A stretch of 64,000 nucleotides of DNA, from assembly GCA_934667095.1 (NCBI GenBank), contig CAKULE010000012.1:1-64000 (forward strand), written 5' to 3'. Origin of the DNA: an uncultured Oscillospiraceae bacterium (lineage in GTDB: Bacteria > Bacillota > Clostridia > Oscillospirales > Oscillospiraceae). Made by a program: the position numbers and the translations under genes. Under the pieces are notes generated by a model. It was not told the DNA's origin, made no database searches, and worked only from the letters and a program-made list of their open reading frames with translations. Below are positions 45,729 to 53,647 of the stretch, piece after piece (position 1 is the stretch's first letter; each line of letters opens with the position of its first letter).

Positions 45729-45771
45729 AAACAGCCGGCGGACGTCACTGTCCGCCGGCTGTTTTCTTTTT
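45729..45771. terminator. Bidirectional terminator
   Basis: AAACAGCCGGCGGAC pairs with GTCCGCCGGCTGTTT around GTCACT, with T-rich flank on the right, between convergent genes. Confidence 0.85.
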
Positions 45772-46638
45772 CAGGAAGGAGAACTTGGTCTCCGAGCAGA
45801 CCACCGCCACGAAAATGAGGGCAAAGCCCAGATACATCAGAGCACTGGGCCGCTCCTGCGCAAAGATCACGGAAAAGGCCACGCCGAAGGGGGCCTCCAG
45901 ACTCAGCAGCACCGCCGCGGAGGAGGGGTCGGAGTACTTCTGGCCGATGTTCTGGAACAGCAGGGCCAGTGCAGTGGCGGCCAGCGCCAGATAGAGCAGC
46001 ACCAGCCACGCCCGGGTGGGCAGGCCCCCGGTGGGGAAGCCGCCGGTAATGAGGGTCCCCGCCCAGCAGCAGACGGCGGTGGCGGCGAACTGCAGCACCG
46101 TCAGCAAAAATACGTCCCGCCCCTGAGAGAACCGGGTGGCAGCCACAATGTGGCAGGCGTAGAGGAATCCGCTGCATAGGGTCATCACATCTCCCCAGCG
46201 GAGGCTCAGCCCCCCGTCCCACGACACGAGGCCGATGCCCGCGATACACAGCAGCGCGGCCAGCAGGTTGAATTTATCTGGCCGGCGGCGGTCCACCACC
46301 CAGGAGAGAAAGGGCACGATGACGCAGTACACCGCGGTGAAAAAGGCGTTCTTGCCCGGGGTGGTGTCCATCAGGCCATAGTTCTGCACGGTGTAGGCGG
46401 CGTACAGCAGCACACCCATGACAACGCCCCGCAGCCAGTAGGAGCGGTCGAGGTGCCTCCACCGTTTCCAGAACACCAGCGCCAGCAGCACGGCGGCAAC
46501 GGTGAAGCGGAAGGCCAGCAGGAACTGCAGGTCCACGGTGTCCAGGGTGTCCTTCAGAATAAAAAAGGTGGAGCCCCAGATCAGGGTAGCCAGGACGATC
46601 ATGGGGCGGGCGAGCTTTTTCAGGGTGTTCTCTCTCAT
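45745..46638 (-). CDS. EamA-family (DMT) transporter
   Basis: The 297-residue protein has ten hydrophobic helices in two EamA repeats; the first starts PMIVLATLIWGSTFFILKD, with the WGS/WG-x-NF type signature, and the second follows ALLCIAGIGLVSWDGGLSLR. The late helix has VLLSLEAPFGVAFSVIFAQE, where SLEPVFA-like text is typical of the family. Members export amino acids, metabolites or drugs; the substrate is unknown. It is divergent from mpg. The ribosome site GGAG is 12 bases from the ATG. Confidence 0.9.
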   Translation of the reverse strand: MRENTLKKLARPMIVLATLIWGSTFFILKDTLDTVDLQFLLAFRFTVAAVLLALVFWKRWRHLDRSYWLRGVVMGVLLYAAYTVQNYGLMDTTPGKNAFFTAVYCVIVPFLSWVVDRRRPDKFNLLAALLCIAGIGLVSWDGGLSLRWGDVMTLCSGFLYACHIVAATRFSQGRDVFLLTVLQFAATAVCCWAGTLITGGFPTGGLPTRAWLVLLYLALAATALALLFQNIGQKYSDPSSAAVLLSLEAPFGVAFSVIFAQERPSALMYLGFALIFVAVVCSETKFSFLKKKTAGGQ

Positions 46639-46657
46639 CTGTGTTCAACTCCGGGGG

Positions 46658-46686
46658 TTTTCAAGGGGATGGATTTCTGGTATACT
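46658..46686 (+). promoter_or_regulatory. Promoter of mpg
   Basis: TTTTCA (46658-46663), a 17-base spacer and TATACT (46681-46686). Confidence 0.6.
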
Positions 46687-46719
46687 GGCAAAAGTCTGAC
46701 TATGTAAGGAGGGACGGCC

Positions 46720-47325
46720 ATGCTGCCGCAGTCCTTTTTCGCAGGGGACACCGTAGAGGCGGCCCGGGCACTGGTGGGCAAATATCTGATCCGGCGGTAC
46801 GGCGGCGTCACGCTGGCCGGCCGCATCACGGAGACCGAGGCCTACGTGGGCCGCATGGACCGGGCCTGTCACGCCTACAACTACCGCCGCACCGCCCGGA
46901 CAGAGACCCTCTTTGCCCCGCCGGGGACGGCCTATGTCTACCTGATTTACGGGATGCACTGCTGCCTCAATCTGGTGACGGAACCCGAGGGCGAGCCTGC
47001 CGCCGTGCTCCTCCGGGGGCTGGAGCCCCGGTACAATGCGGATATGATAGCAGAAAACCGTTACGCTGGCAAGTGTGAAAGTATGACGGCCTATCAGTGG
47101 AAAAATTTCCTCAACGGCCCGGGCAAGCTGTGCGCCGGGCTGAACATCGACCGGGCCCTCAACGGCCTGCCCTACGGCTCCCCTGCGCTGTTCGTATGCG
47201 AGCGGCTGTCTGACGCCGGGCTGCCCGATGTGGACGAGCCGCCCCTGGATCTCAAGGTGGGCAAACGCATCGGCATCGACTACGCCCGGGAGGCCATCGA
47301 CTTCCCATGGCGATTCTATCTGTGA
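46720..47325 (+). CDS. mpg: 3-methyladenine DNA glycosylase (AAG/MPG type)
   Basis: The 201-residue enzyme excises alkylated purines. It has the family signatures ITETEAYVGRMDRACHAYN (catalytic Glu in ETEAY), RTARTETLFAPPGTAYVYLI (wedge region), YGMHCCLNLVTEPEGEPAAV and VLLRGLEP, then the C-terminal GPGKLCAGLNIDRALNG. Length is normal. TAAGGAGG precedes the ATG. Its stop codon lies inside the ribosome site of the HAD gene, so the two are co-translated. Confidence 0.93.
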   Translation: MLPQSFFAGDTVEAARALVGKYLIRRYGGVTLAGRITETEAYVGRMDRACHAYNYRRTARTETLFAPPGTAYVYLIYGMHCCLNLVTEPEGEPAAVLLRGLEPRYNADMIAENRYAGKCESMTAYQWKNFLNGPGKLCAGLNIDRALNGLPYGSPALFVCERLSDAGLPDVDEPPLDLKVGKRIGIDYAREAIDFPWRFYL

Positions 47326-47333
47326 GGTATGCT

Positions 47334-47963
47334 ATGACTTATATTTTCGATCTGGACGGCACCATCACCGACTCCAACGGCCTGTGGGAGCAGGTAGACC
47401 GGGCCTTTCTGGGCCGCCGCGGGCTGGCCCCCACCCGGGAGTATCTGGAGACCGTGGGCCGCTCCATCTTCCCCGTGGCGGCGGAGTACACCAGAAACGC
47501 CTTCTCCCTGCCTGACAGTCCGGAGGACATCATGGCCGAGTGGGTGGATCTGGCCCGGGATTACTACGCCCACCACGTGGAGCTCAAGCCCGGCGCGCTG
47601 CCCCTGCTGGAAGTGCTGCGGGCGGCGGACACGCCCATGGCCATCTTCACCGCCTGCCGGCCGGAGCTGTGCCGGCTGGTGCTGGAGCGGTATGGGCTGG
47701 CCCCCTTCTTCGGCCACATCGTCTACGCCGAGGACATCGGCCTGGAAAAGCATGACCCCCGGTGCTTCCTGCGGCTGAGCGAGATCCTCGGCGCGAACCC
47801 GGCGGACTGCGTCCTGCTGGACGACAGCCCCTACAACTGCGCCACGGCCAAGGCCGCCGGCATGGCCACAGTGGGGGTGTACGACGAATTCTACGCCCCC
47901 CGGCAGGCTGAGCTGCGGGCCGTGGCTGACCGGTACGTGACCTCGCTGGAGGAGCTTCTATAA
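47334..47963 (+). CDS. HAD-superfamily hydrolase (phosphoglycolate-phosphatase-like)
   Basis: The 209-residue protein has motif I YIFDLDGTITDSNG (nucleophile Asp), a helical cap (about 20-80), motif II AIFTACRPEL, motif III lysine in DIGLEKHDPRCF and motif IV DCVLLDDSPYNCATAKAAGM. It should dephosphorylate a small metabolite or mutate a sugar phosphate; the substrate cannot be read. ATG 47334 was chosen over an upstream start because GTGAGGTATGCT gives a ribosome site and motif I is then at the usual position. It is the second gene after mpg. Confidence 0.88.
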   Translation: MTYIFDLDGTITDSNGLWEQVDRAFLGRRGLAPTREYLETVGRSIFPVAAEYTRNAFSLPDSPEDIMAEWVDLARDYYAHHVELKPGALPLLEVLRAADTPMAIFTACRPELCRLVLERYGLAPFFGHIVYAEDIGLEKHDPRCFLRLSEILGANPADCVLLDDSPYNCATAKAAGMATVGVYDEFYAPRQAELRAVADRYVTSLEELL

Positions 47964-47970
47964 CAGGAGG

Positions 47971-48006
47971 AGAGCGGTGCGGCTTCGGCCGCGCCGCTCT
48001 TTTTGC
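47971..48006 (+). terminator. Terminator of the mpg-HAD unit
   Basis: AGAGCGGTGCGGC-TTCG-GCCGCGCCGCTCT with a UUCG tetraloop and a following TTTTT. Confidence 0.9.
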
Positions 48007-48007
48007 C

Positions 48008-48063
48008 TTGACAGGCCGGAGGGCCGGGTGATAGGATAGCCTTGATATTCCAGTATTTTGGAA
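48008..48063 (+). promoter_or_regulatory. Promoter of the sigma-54 activator gene with operator site A
   Basis: TTGACA (48008-48013), an 18-base spacer and TAGGAT (48032-48037). Just downstream lies TTCCA-GTATTT-TGGAA (48048-48063), one of four copies of the dyad TTCYA-N6-TRGAA in the window. At about +5 to +20 it would block transcription when occupied, which suggests autorepression by the activator. Confidence 0.7.
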
Positions 48064-48107
48064 CCCCGCCGGACGCTCCGGACATATCGAAAGGCAGGCG
48101 CGACGCT

Positions 48108-49463
48108 ATGGAGCTTTTACAGGAAAATCGCGGATTTCAGGCCCTTTTCCAGCCCATGCAGGAGGGCATCCTCATCATTGACAGGGCCGCCCGCATCGTC
48201 TTTGCCAATCAGGCCTATCTGGACTTTCTCGGCATGCCGTGGGAGAACATCCGGGGCCGTCTGCTGCGGGAGGTCCGCCCGGGCGCCCGCCTGCCCGACG
48301 TGCTGACCACCGGGAAGCCCATCCTCCATGCCCCCCGGATGGAAAAACAGGACGAGATCTATTTTGTCAATATGTACCCCATCAAGGAGGACGACGCGGT
48401 GATCGGCGGCCTCTCGGTGGTGACGTTCCTCAAGGATGCCTACGACTTCCAGCGCGAGCTGCGGTCCTACGAAAAGCGGAACAAACAGGTGCTCCGCCGG
48501 GTGAACAAAGCGAACTCCGCCCGGTACACCTTCGACTCCATCGTCGCGGTGGCGGAAAACTCTCAGGCCGCCCTCCAGCTGGCCCGGAGGGCGGCGGCCA
48601 CCGAGGCTTCGGTGATGCTGGCCTCAGAGAGCGGCACCGGCAAGGAGCTGTACGCACAGGCCATTCACAATGCCAGCGCCCGGAAAAACGAGGTGTTCGT
48701 GGCCATCAACTGCGCCAACTTCAACGCGAACACGCTGGAGTCTGAGCTGTTCGGCTATGTGGAGGGGGCCTTCACCGGGGCGAAGAAGGGCGGCAAGATC
48801 GGCCTGTTCGAGGCGGCCAGCGGCGGCACGCTGTTTCTGGACGAGGTGTCTGAAATGGACTACGCGCTTCAGGCCAAGCTCCTCCGGGCCATACAGGAGG
48901 GCCGCATCCGCCCTGTGGGCGGCGTCAACGAGATCGAGGTGGACGTGCGGCTCGTCTGCGCATCCAACGCCGACCTCACCGCCTACATCGAGCAGGGCAA
49001 ATTCCGCCGGGACCTCTACTACCGTCTGTCCACCTTTCAGATCCGCATCCCGCCCCTGCGGGAGCGGCGGGAGGACATCCCCGCTCTGACGGAGGAACTG
49101 CTGGCCGGGCTGTCCAAAAAGCTCAAGCGCTCCGTCACCATCACTGGCGATGCCCTGCACTGCCTCACCGTCCACGACTGGCCGGGCAACGTGCGGGAGC
49201 TGCGCAACGTGCTGGAGTTCTCCGCCTACCTCTCCGACAACGGCACCATCGTGCAGGATTCCCTGCCGGAGCATATCGCCCGCCCCGCCGTGGAGCAGCC
49301 GGAGGTCCCTCTGTCCCAGCGGGTACGGGCCTTTGAGCAGGCGGAGATCAACAAGCTGCTGCTGAAAAACGGCACGGATCTGGAGGGCAAGAAAAAGACC
49401 GCCAAGCAGCTGGGCATCTCCCTGGCCACGCTGTACAACAAGCTGGCTCCATTGGAGTTCTAA
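48108..49463 (+). CDS. Sigma-54-dependent transcriptional activator (PAS, AAA+, Fis-type HTH)
   Basis: The 451-residue protein has an N-terminal PAS domain (about 12-112: MQEGILIIDRAARIVFANQA), a short coiled linker, the sigma-54-interaction AAA+ domain with Walker A SESGTGKE (173-180), GAFTGA (220-225, the loop that contacts sigma-54), Walker B LFLDEVSEMD and the arginine-finger region FRRDLYYRLSTFQIRIPPLR, then a C-terminal Fis-type helix-turn-helix (KKTAKQLGISLATLYNKL). Like RocR and BkdR-type proteins it probably senses a small carbon compound through PAS. A consensus sigma-54 promoter and three binding-site-like dyads lie directly downstream, so the transporter-AtuA operon is its likely target. 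The ribosome site (GAAAGGCAGG) is modest. Confidence 0.93.
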   Translation: MELLQENRGFQALFQPMQEGILIIDRAARIVFANQAYLDFLGMPWENIRGRLLREVRPGARLPDVLTTGKPILHAPRMEKQDEIYFVNMYPIKEDDAVIGGLSVVTFLKDAYDFQRELRSYEKRNKQVLRRVNKANSARYTFDSIVAVAENSQAALQLARRAAATEASVMLASESGTGKELYAQAIHNASARKNEVFVAINCANFNANTLESELFGYVEGAFTGAKKGGKIGLFEAASGGTLFLDEVSEMDYALQAKLLRAIQEGRIRPVGGVNEIEVDVRLVCASNADLTAYIEQGKFRRDLYYRLSTFQIRIPPLRERREDIPALTEELLAGLSKKLKRSVTITGDALHCLTVHDWPGNVRELRNVLEFSAYLSDNGTIVQDSLPEHIARPAVEQPEVPLSQRVRAFEQAEINKLLLKNGTDLEGKKKTAKQLGISLATLYNKLAPLEF

Positions 49464-49473
49464 ATTTCTGGAA
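49458..49473 (+). promoter_or_regulatory. Dyad site B (activator-binding candidate)
   Basis: TTCTA-AATTTC-TGGAA, overlapping the stop codon of the activator gene; its centre is about 188 bases upstream of the GG of the -24 element. Confidence 0.75.
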
Positions 49474-49478
49474 CTGCA

Positions 49479-49494
49479 TTCTAAAAAGCTGGAA
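49479..49494 (+). promoter_or_regulatory. Dyad site C (activator-binding candidate)
   Basis: TTCTA-AAAAGC-TGGAA. It starts exactly 21 bases after site B, so the two lie on the same face of the helix (two turns apart), as expected for cooperative binding. Confidence 0.75.
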
Positions 49495-49541
49495 CCCTTG
49501 TGATTTCACACAAATCAGGGCGTTTTCCCGCGGATTTCTTT

Positions 49542-49571
49542 GGGCTGATTCTAATATTTTAGAATCAGCCC
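49542..49571 (+). promoter_or_regulatory. Dyad site D within a perfect 13-bp inverted repeat
   Basis: TTCTA-ATATTT-TAGAA (49549-49564) is embedded in a longer perfect inverted repeat, GGGCTGATTCTAA-TATT-TTAGAATCAGCCC. It fits the same consensus as sites A-C. The hairpin could also act as a weak terminator for the activator transcript, but the following bases (GTTCTCTTT) are a poor T tract. Confidence 0.65.
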
Positions 49572-49651
49572 GTTCTCTTTGCCTCGGCCGCGCGCCGGGA
49601 AAGCGCCTGAGCGCGCTGGCTTTCCGGGCGTTTCTCTGCGCGGCCCCCATT

Positions 49652-49668
49652 TTGGCACGCCGCTTGCA
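49652..49668 (+). promoter_or_regulatory. Sigma-54 (-24/-12) promoter
   Basis: TTGGCACG-CCGC-TTGCA matches the sigma-54 consensus YTGGCACG-N4-TTGCW at every position, with 10 bases between the GG and GC pairs. It lies about 73 bases before the transporter ATG and no sigma-A promoter is evident. Expression should therefore need RpoN and an AAA+ activator. Confidence 0.92.
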
Positions 49669-49740
49669 ATATAACTTTGGCGTAGCTACAACGCGGCCGC
49701 GTTGATCGAACATCAAACTGAAAAAAGAGGAGGAACCCAA

Positions 49741-51123
49741 ATGCAAACCGCACTTGCCATTCTCGGCTTCGTGACTGTCATCGTCATGCTGATCCTGATC
49801 ATGACGAAAAAGGCATCCCCCGCCGTGGCGCTCATCGCCGTCCCCTTTATCACGGGCATCATCGCCTGCTTCTTCATCAAGGTCGTCCCTGAGGGCGCGC
49901 CCGAGGGCGCCGAGGGCGTAGTGAACTTCTTCGCCAACCTCAAGTCTCTGGGCGGCATGATCGCCGGAAAATCCGGCATCGGCGCCGTCGCCGCCACCGG
50001 CGTTATGTTCATTTTCTCCATCCTGTTCTTCGGCATCCTCACCGACGCCGGTACCTTCCGCCCCATCATCGGCGGCATCACCAAGCTGGTGGGTACCAAC
50101 CCCGTGCTCATCGCCATCGGCACCGCCATCATGGCCATGATCGTCCATCTGGACGGCTCCGGCGCCGTCACCTTCCTGATCTGCGTGCCCCCGCTGGTCC
50201 CGCTGTATGACGCCGTCGGCATGAAGCGCACCACGCTGGCCTCCATCGTGGCCATGGCCGCCGGCACCATGAACATCCTGCCCTGGGGCGGCCCCACTCT
50301 CCGCGCCGCCAACGCCCTTCAGGTGGACGTGGTCAAGGACCTGTTCCTCCCCGTGCTGCCTGCCGTTATCGCCGGTCTGGTGTGCGTGCTCGTCTTCGCC
50401 GCCCTGCTGGGTCTGCGTGAGAAGCGCCGTCTGGGCGACGTGGCCCTGAAGCGGGTAGAGTACAAGGCCGCTGAGCTCACCGAAGAGGAGAAGGCTCTGG
50501 CCCGTCCCCACCTGTTCTGGGTCAACGTCATCCTCATCATTGCCGCCATCGTCACCCTGCTGTTCTCCGGCTTCGCACCCGCCGTTGTCTTCATGCTGGC
50601 CTATGTCGTGGCCACCGTGATCAACTACCCCAAGGTCGCCGACACCAAGGCCCGGGTGGACGCCCACGCCAAGAGCGCCATTATGATGTGCTCCGTCCTG
50701 TTCGCCGCCGGCGCGTTCTGCGGCATCATGAAGGGCACCGGCATGATCACCGAGATGGCCAACGTGCTGGTCTCCATCATCCCTCACTCCATGGGCCGCT
50801 TCTTCCCCGTGATCACCGGCGTTATCGCCATGCCCGCCTCCCTGCTGTTTGACCCCGACTCCTTCTACTACGGCGTGCTGCCCGTGCTGGCCCAGACCGC
50901 CGAGGGCTTCGGCGTGGCCGGCGTCAACGTGGGTCAGGCCGCCATCCTCGGCCAGATGACCACCGGCTTCCCCGTCTCCCCGCTGACCCCCGCCACCTTC
51001 CTGCTGGTGGGTCTGGCCGGCGTGGATCTGGGCGAGCATCAGAAAAAGACCATCCCCCTGGCCTTTGCCATCACCATCGTCATGCTGATCGTCGGCGTGA
51101 TCACCGGCGGCATCACCATCTGA
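49741..51123 (+). CDS. CitMHS-family organic-acid transporter
   Basis: The 460-residue protein has about 11-12 membrane helices and family features of CitMHS metal-citrate/proton symporters: an N-terminal helix ALAILGFVTVIVMLILIMTK, FSILFFGILTDAGTF with IIGGITKLVGTNP, the substrate region MAMIVHLDGSGAVTFLICVP, MNILPWGGPTLRAAN and the C-terminal GVLPVLAQTAEGFGV with TTGFPVSPLTPATFLLVGLA. Known members carry citrate complexed with magnesium or calcium, but related carboxylates are possible. It is the first gene after the sigma-54 promoter, with the ribosome site AGAGGAGGAA. Two AtuA-type genes follow, so it probably brings in the carboxylate they act on. Confidence 0.88.
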   Translation: MQTALAILGFVTVIVMLILIMTKKASPAVALIAVPFITGIIACFFIKVVPEGAPEGAEGVVNFFANLKSLGGMIAGKSGIGAVAATGVMFIFSILFFGILTDAGTFRPIIGGITKLVGTNPVLIAIGTAIMAMIVHLDGSGAVTFLICVPPLVPLYDAVGMKRTTLASIVAMAAGTMNILPWGGPTLRAANALQVDVVKDLFLPVLPAVIAGLVCVLVFAALLGLREKRRLGDVALKRVEYKAAELTEEEKALARPHLFWVNVILIIAAIVTLLFSGFAPAVVFMLAYVVATVINYPKVADTKARVDAHAKSAIMMCSVLFAAGAFCGIMKGTGMITEMANVLVSIIPHSMGRFFPVITGVIAMPASLLFDPDSFYYGVLPVLAQTAEGFGVAGVNVGQAAILGQMTTGFPVSPLTPATFLLVGLAGVDLGEHQKKTIPLAFAITIVMLIVGVITGGITI

Positions 51124-51163
51124 AACCGACCGACAGTTTTTTGGGAAAGGAAGTCTTGATACT

Positions 51164-52507
51164 ATGAAGAGCATCCGCATCGGCTCCGGCGCCGGTTACG
51201 CCGGCGACCGTCTGGAGCCCTCCCTCGAGCTCATTGAGAAGGGCAATCTGGATTACATCAGCTATGAGTGCCTGGCCGAGCGCACCATCGCCATCGGCCA
51301 GCAGGCCAAGCTCAAGGACCCCACCAAGGGCTACAACGGCCTGCTGGAGCACCGCATGGAAAAGGCCCTGCCCCTGTGCTGGGAGCACAAAGTAAAGCTC
51401 ATCACCAACATGGGCTCCGCCAACCCCGAGGCCGCCGCCCAGAAGTGCGTGGAGATCGCCCGCAAGCACGGCCTGGCCGGGATGAAGATCGCCTGCGTCA
51501 CCGGCGACGACCTGCTGCCTGTCATCGACAAGTACATGGACACCGAGGTTTGGGAGACCGGCGAGCCGCTGTCCAAGCTCCCCGGCGAGATTGTCTCCGC
51601 CAACGCCTATATGGGCGTTGAGGGCATCCTCAAGGCGCTGGACATGGGCGCCGACGTGGTCGTCACCGGCCGCGTGTCCGACCCCGCCATCTTCATGGCC
51701 CCCATCATCCACGAGTTCGGCTGGGCGCTGGACGACTGGGATAAGCTGGGCAAGGGCACCATGATCGGCCACCTGCTGGAGTGCGGCGGTCAGGTCACCG
51801 GCGGCTACTACGCCGAGCCGGGCAAGAAGGACGTCCCCGGCGTGGGCCATCTGGGCTTCCCCATCATTCAGGTCAGCGAGGACGGCTCCTTCTTCGTCAC
51901 CAAGGTCCCCGAGGCCGGCGGCATGGTCACCCCCGACACCTGCGCCGAGCAGATCTGCTACGAGATCCACGATCCCACCAAGTACCTGACCCCCGATGTG
52001 GTGGCCGACTTCCAGCAGGTGAAGTTCACCCAGGTGGAGAAGGACGTGGTCAAGGTGGAGGGCGCCACCGGTCGGCCCAAGACTGAGACCTTCAAGTGCT
52101 CCATCGGCTACCGTGACTGCTTCATCGGCGACGGCGAGATCAGCTACGGCGGTCCTGGCTGCCTCAACCGCGCCAAGCTGGCCCTCGAGATCATCAAGGA
52201 GCGGCTGGAGCTGGTGGCTCCCGGCCAGTTCGACGAGCTGAAGTTCGACCTCATCGGCTGCAACAGCCTGTACTGGAACCCCGACTACAAGTACAACGAG
52301 CCCTCCGAGGTCCGGGTCCGCGTGGCCGGCCGCGCCAGGACCAAGGCTGTCGCCGATCTGGTCCCCAACGAGGTGGAAGCCCTGTACACCAACGGCCCCG
52401 CCGGCGGCTGCGGCGCTGTGAAGCGCACCCGGGACATCGTCTCCGTGGCCTCCATTCTGGTCAGCCGCTACGACGTGAAGCCCGAAGCCAAGATCTTTGT
52501 GGTCTGA
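51164..52507 (+). CDS. AtuA-family protein (acyclic terpene utilisation, DUF1446)
   Basis: The 447-residue protein matches the AtuA family: the start IRIGSGAGYAGDRLEPSLEL with the nucleotide-like glycine loop, DYISYECLAERTI, LITNMGSANPEAAAQKC, ADVVVTGRVSDPAIFMAPII and ECGGQVTGGYYAEPG. AtuA is needed for citronellol/geraniol use in Pseudomonas, but the reaction is not settled and family members are common in anaerobes that do not use terpenes. Here it is paired with a CitMHS carrier and an AtuA-associated small protein under a sigma-54 promoter, pointing to breakdown of a small carboxylic or hydroxy acid. It is soluble, with AAAGGAAG as ribosome site. The substrate is unknown. Confidence 0.9.
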   Translation: MKSIRIGSGAGYAGDRLEPSLELIEKGNLDYISYECLAERTIAIGQQAKLKDPTKGYNGLLEHRMEKALPLCWEHKVKLITNMGSANPEAAAQKCVEIARKHGLAGMKIACVTGDDLLPVIDKYMDTEVWETGEPLSKLPGEIVSANAYMGVEGILKALDMGADVVVTGRVSDPAIFMAPIIHEFGWALDDWDKLGKGTMIGHLLECGGQVTGGYYAEPGKKDVPGVGHLGFPIIQVSEDGSFFVTKVPEAGGMVTPDTCAEQICYEIHDPTKYLTPDVVADFQQVKFTQVEKDVVKVEGATGRPKTETFKCSIGYRDCFIGDGEISYGGPGCLNRAKLALEIIKERLELVAPGQFDELKFDLIGCNSLYWNPDYKYNEPSEVRVRVAGRARTKAVADLVPNEVEALYTNGPAGGCGAVKRTRDIVSVASILVSRYDVKPEAKIFVV

Positions 52508-52526
52508 GAAAGGAGCTGTGCAAATT

Positions 52527-52826
52527 ATGAAACTCTGGGAAATCGCTCACTCCCGCACCGGCGACAAGGGCAACATCTCCAACGTGTCCCTCATCGCGTA
52601 TGACGCCAAGGACTGGGAGCTCATCCGGGAAAAGGTCACCCCCGAAAAGGTGAAAGAGCACTTCAAGGGCATCGTCAAGGGCGAGGTCGTCCGCTACGAG
52701 CTGCCCAACATCCACGCGCTGAACTTCGTGATGTACGCTGCGCTGGGCGGCGGCGTCACCCGCTCCCTGTCCGTGGATATGCACGGCAAGGGCCTGTCCA
52801 GCTATCTGCTGGATATGGAGATCTGA
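52527..52826 (+). CDS. AtuA-associated small protein
   Basis: The 99-residue protein has the features of the small domain that is either fused to or encoded next to AtuA: LWEIAHSRTGDKGNISNVSL at the start (the conserved R-GDKG-N segment), then YELPNIHALNFVMYAALGGG and a serine/leucine-rich end. The GDKGN motif is nearly invariant in this family and may bind phosphate or a nucleotide. In Pseudomonas and other genomes it forms the C-terminal part of larger AtuA proteins; here it is a separate gene 19 bases downstream, with AAAGGAGC as ribosome site. It presumably forms a complex with AtuA. Confidence 0.85.
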   Translation: MKLWEIAHSRTGDKGNISNVSLIAYDAKDWELIREKVTPEKVKEHFKGIVKGEVVRYELPNIHALNFVMYAALGGGVTRSLSVDMHGKGLSSYLLDMEI

Positions 52827-52855
52827 CCCAACCATTTCAACAATCTTCTCTCTAT

Positions 52856-52899
52856 GAAAGCAGGGGAGCGGGACAAAGTCCCGCTCCCCTGCCTATTTA
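52856..52899. terminator. Terminator of the AtuA operon
   Basis: GCAGGGGAGCGGGAC-AAA-GTCCCGCTCCCCTGC, a perfect 15-bp stem, followed by CTATTTATT. The right edge meets the stop codon of the convergent FNT gene. Confidence 0.85.
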
Positions 52900-53523
52900 T
52901 TGCGTCAGGCGCTTCGCCGCCCCCATCGCCAGCGGGAAGATCACCCCGCCCACGCCGTTGCCCGCGGTGATGACCAGCAGACACAGAAGCGCCCGGGGCG
53001 TCCACCCCGCCATGGCAAAGTAGAACATGTCGGCCACGCAGTGCTCAAACCCCGCGAGGATGAACACCGTCACCCCGAAGCACAGGCCCAGATACTTGCC
53101 CAGTTCATGGGGATTTTTCAGGTAGCTCTCCACGGCAATAAAGATCAGAATGTTGCAGAATATGCCAAGAGCGAACAGGGAGAGCAGGCTGTCTCCGGTC
53201 TTGACGGCGGCCAGTGCCGCAGCCCTGGCCACCAGCGTGGGGCCCAGCCGGGTGGCCCGCAGGAGCAGGGCTGTGAGCTCCGCCCCACCCAGATTGCCCA
53301 GCCAGACGAGGGCGAGAAAGCCCCAGTAGCCCGCCGGCTTGCCGGGGAGGTAGCACACCTTGCCGGTAAACAGGTTCAGGCCGAGGGTACACACCATAAA
53401 CAGCCCTACGCAGAAGAACACCGCCCCTGCCACCCTGCTGTCCAGCGACAGGAACACCGCCCCGCCGATGGAGATGGCCGCCCCCGCCAGTACTGCCAGA
53501 AGAAAATCGCTTCTCCGCTTCAT
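52897..53523 (-). CDS. Formate/nitrite transporter (FNT) family channel
   Basis: The 208-residue protein has six membrane helices and FNT signatures: CTLGLNLFTGKVCYLPGKPA (the family's L-FTG segment), the pore-lining FEHCVADMFYFAMAG with the central histidine, and GNGVGGVIFPLAMGAAKRLT at the end. FNT pentamers conduct formate, nitrite, hydrosulfide or acetate. It is shorter than many members (about 250-280), mainly at the N-terminus, yet all six helices can be counted. The ribosome site GGGAGGG precedes the ATG. No formate-metabolising gene is adjacent, so the anion cannot be told. Confidence 0.9.
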   Translation of the reverse strand: MKRRSDFLLAVLAGAAISIGGAVFLSLDSRVAGAVFFCVGLFMVCTLGLNLFTGKVCYLPGKPAGYWGFLALVWLGNLGGAELTALLLRATRLGPTLVARAAALAAVKTGDSLLSLFALGIFCNILIFIAVESYLKNPHELGKYLGLCFGVTVFILAGFEHCVADMFYFAMAGWTPRALLCLLVITAGNGVGGVIFPLAMGAAKRLTQ

Positions 53524-53562
53524 TTAGTACCCTCCCAATGCAGAAATACAAGATATGGTGTT

Positions 53563-53591
53563 AGTATACCATGCCGGAGCGCGGCGTACAA
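53563..53591 (-). promoter_or_regulatory. Promoter of the FNT gene
   Basis: On the minus strand TTGTAC (53591-53586), a 17-base spacer and TATACT (53568-53563). Confidence 0.7.
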
Positions 53592-53603
53592 TCCGGATTT
53601 TCC

Positions 53604-53641
53604 CACAAAAAACACCGGCGCCCCGTGGGGGCGCCGGTGCA
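53604..53641 (-). terminator. Terminator of pcrA
   Basis: On the minus strand CACCGGCGCCCC / GGGGCGCCGGTG forms a tight hairpin followed by a TTTTTT tract. Confidence 0.85.
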
Positions 53642-53647
53642 TTTTGG

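Noticed and set aside
49542..49571. Perfect 13-bp inverted repeat read as a simple terminator of the activator gene
   Set aside because: It can fold, but the downstream T tract is poor and its core matches the TTCYA-N6-TRGAA dyad found at three other places, so a protein-binding site is the better reading.
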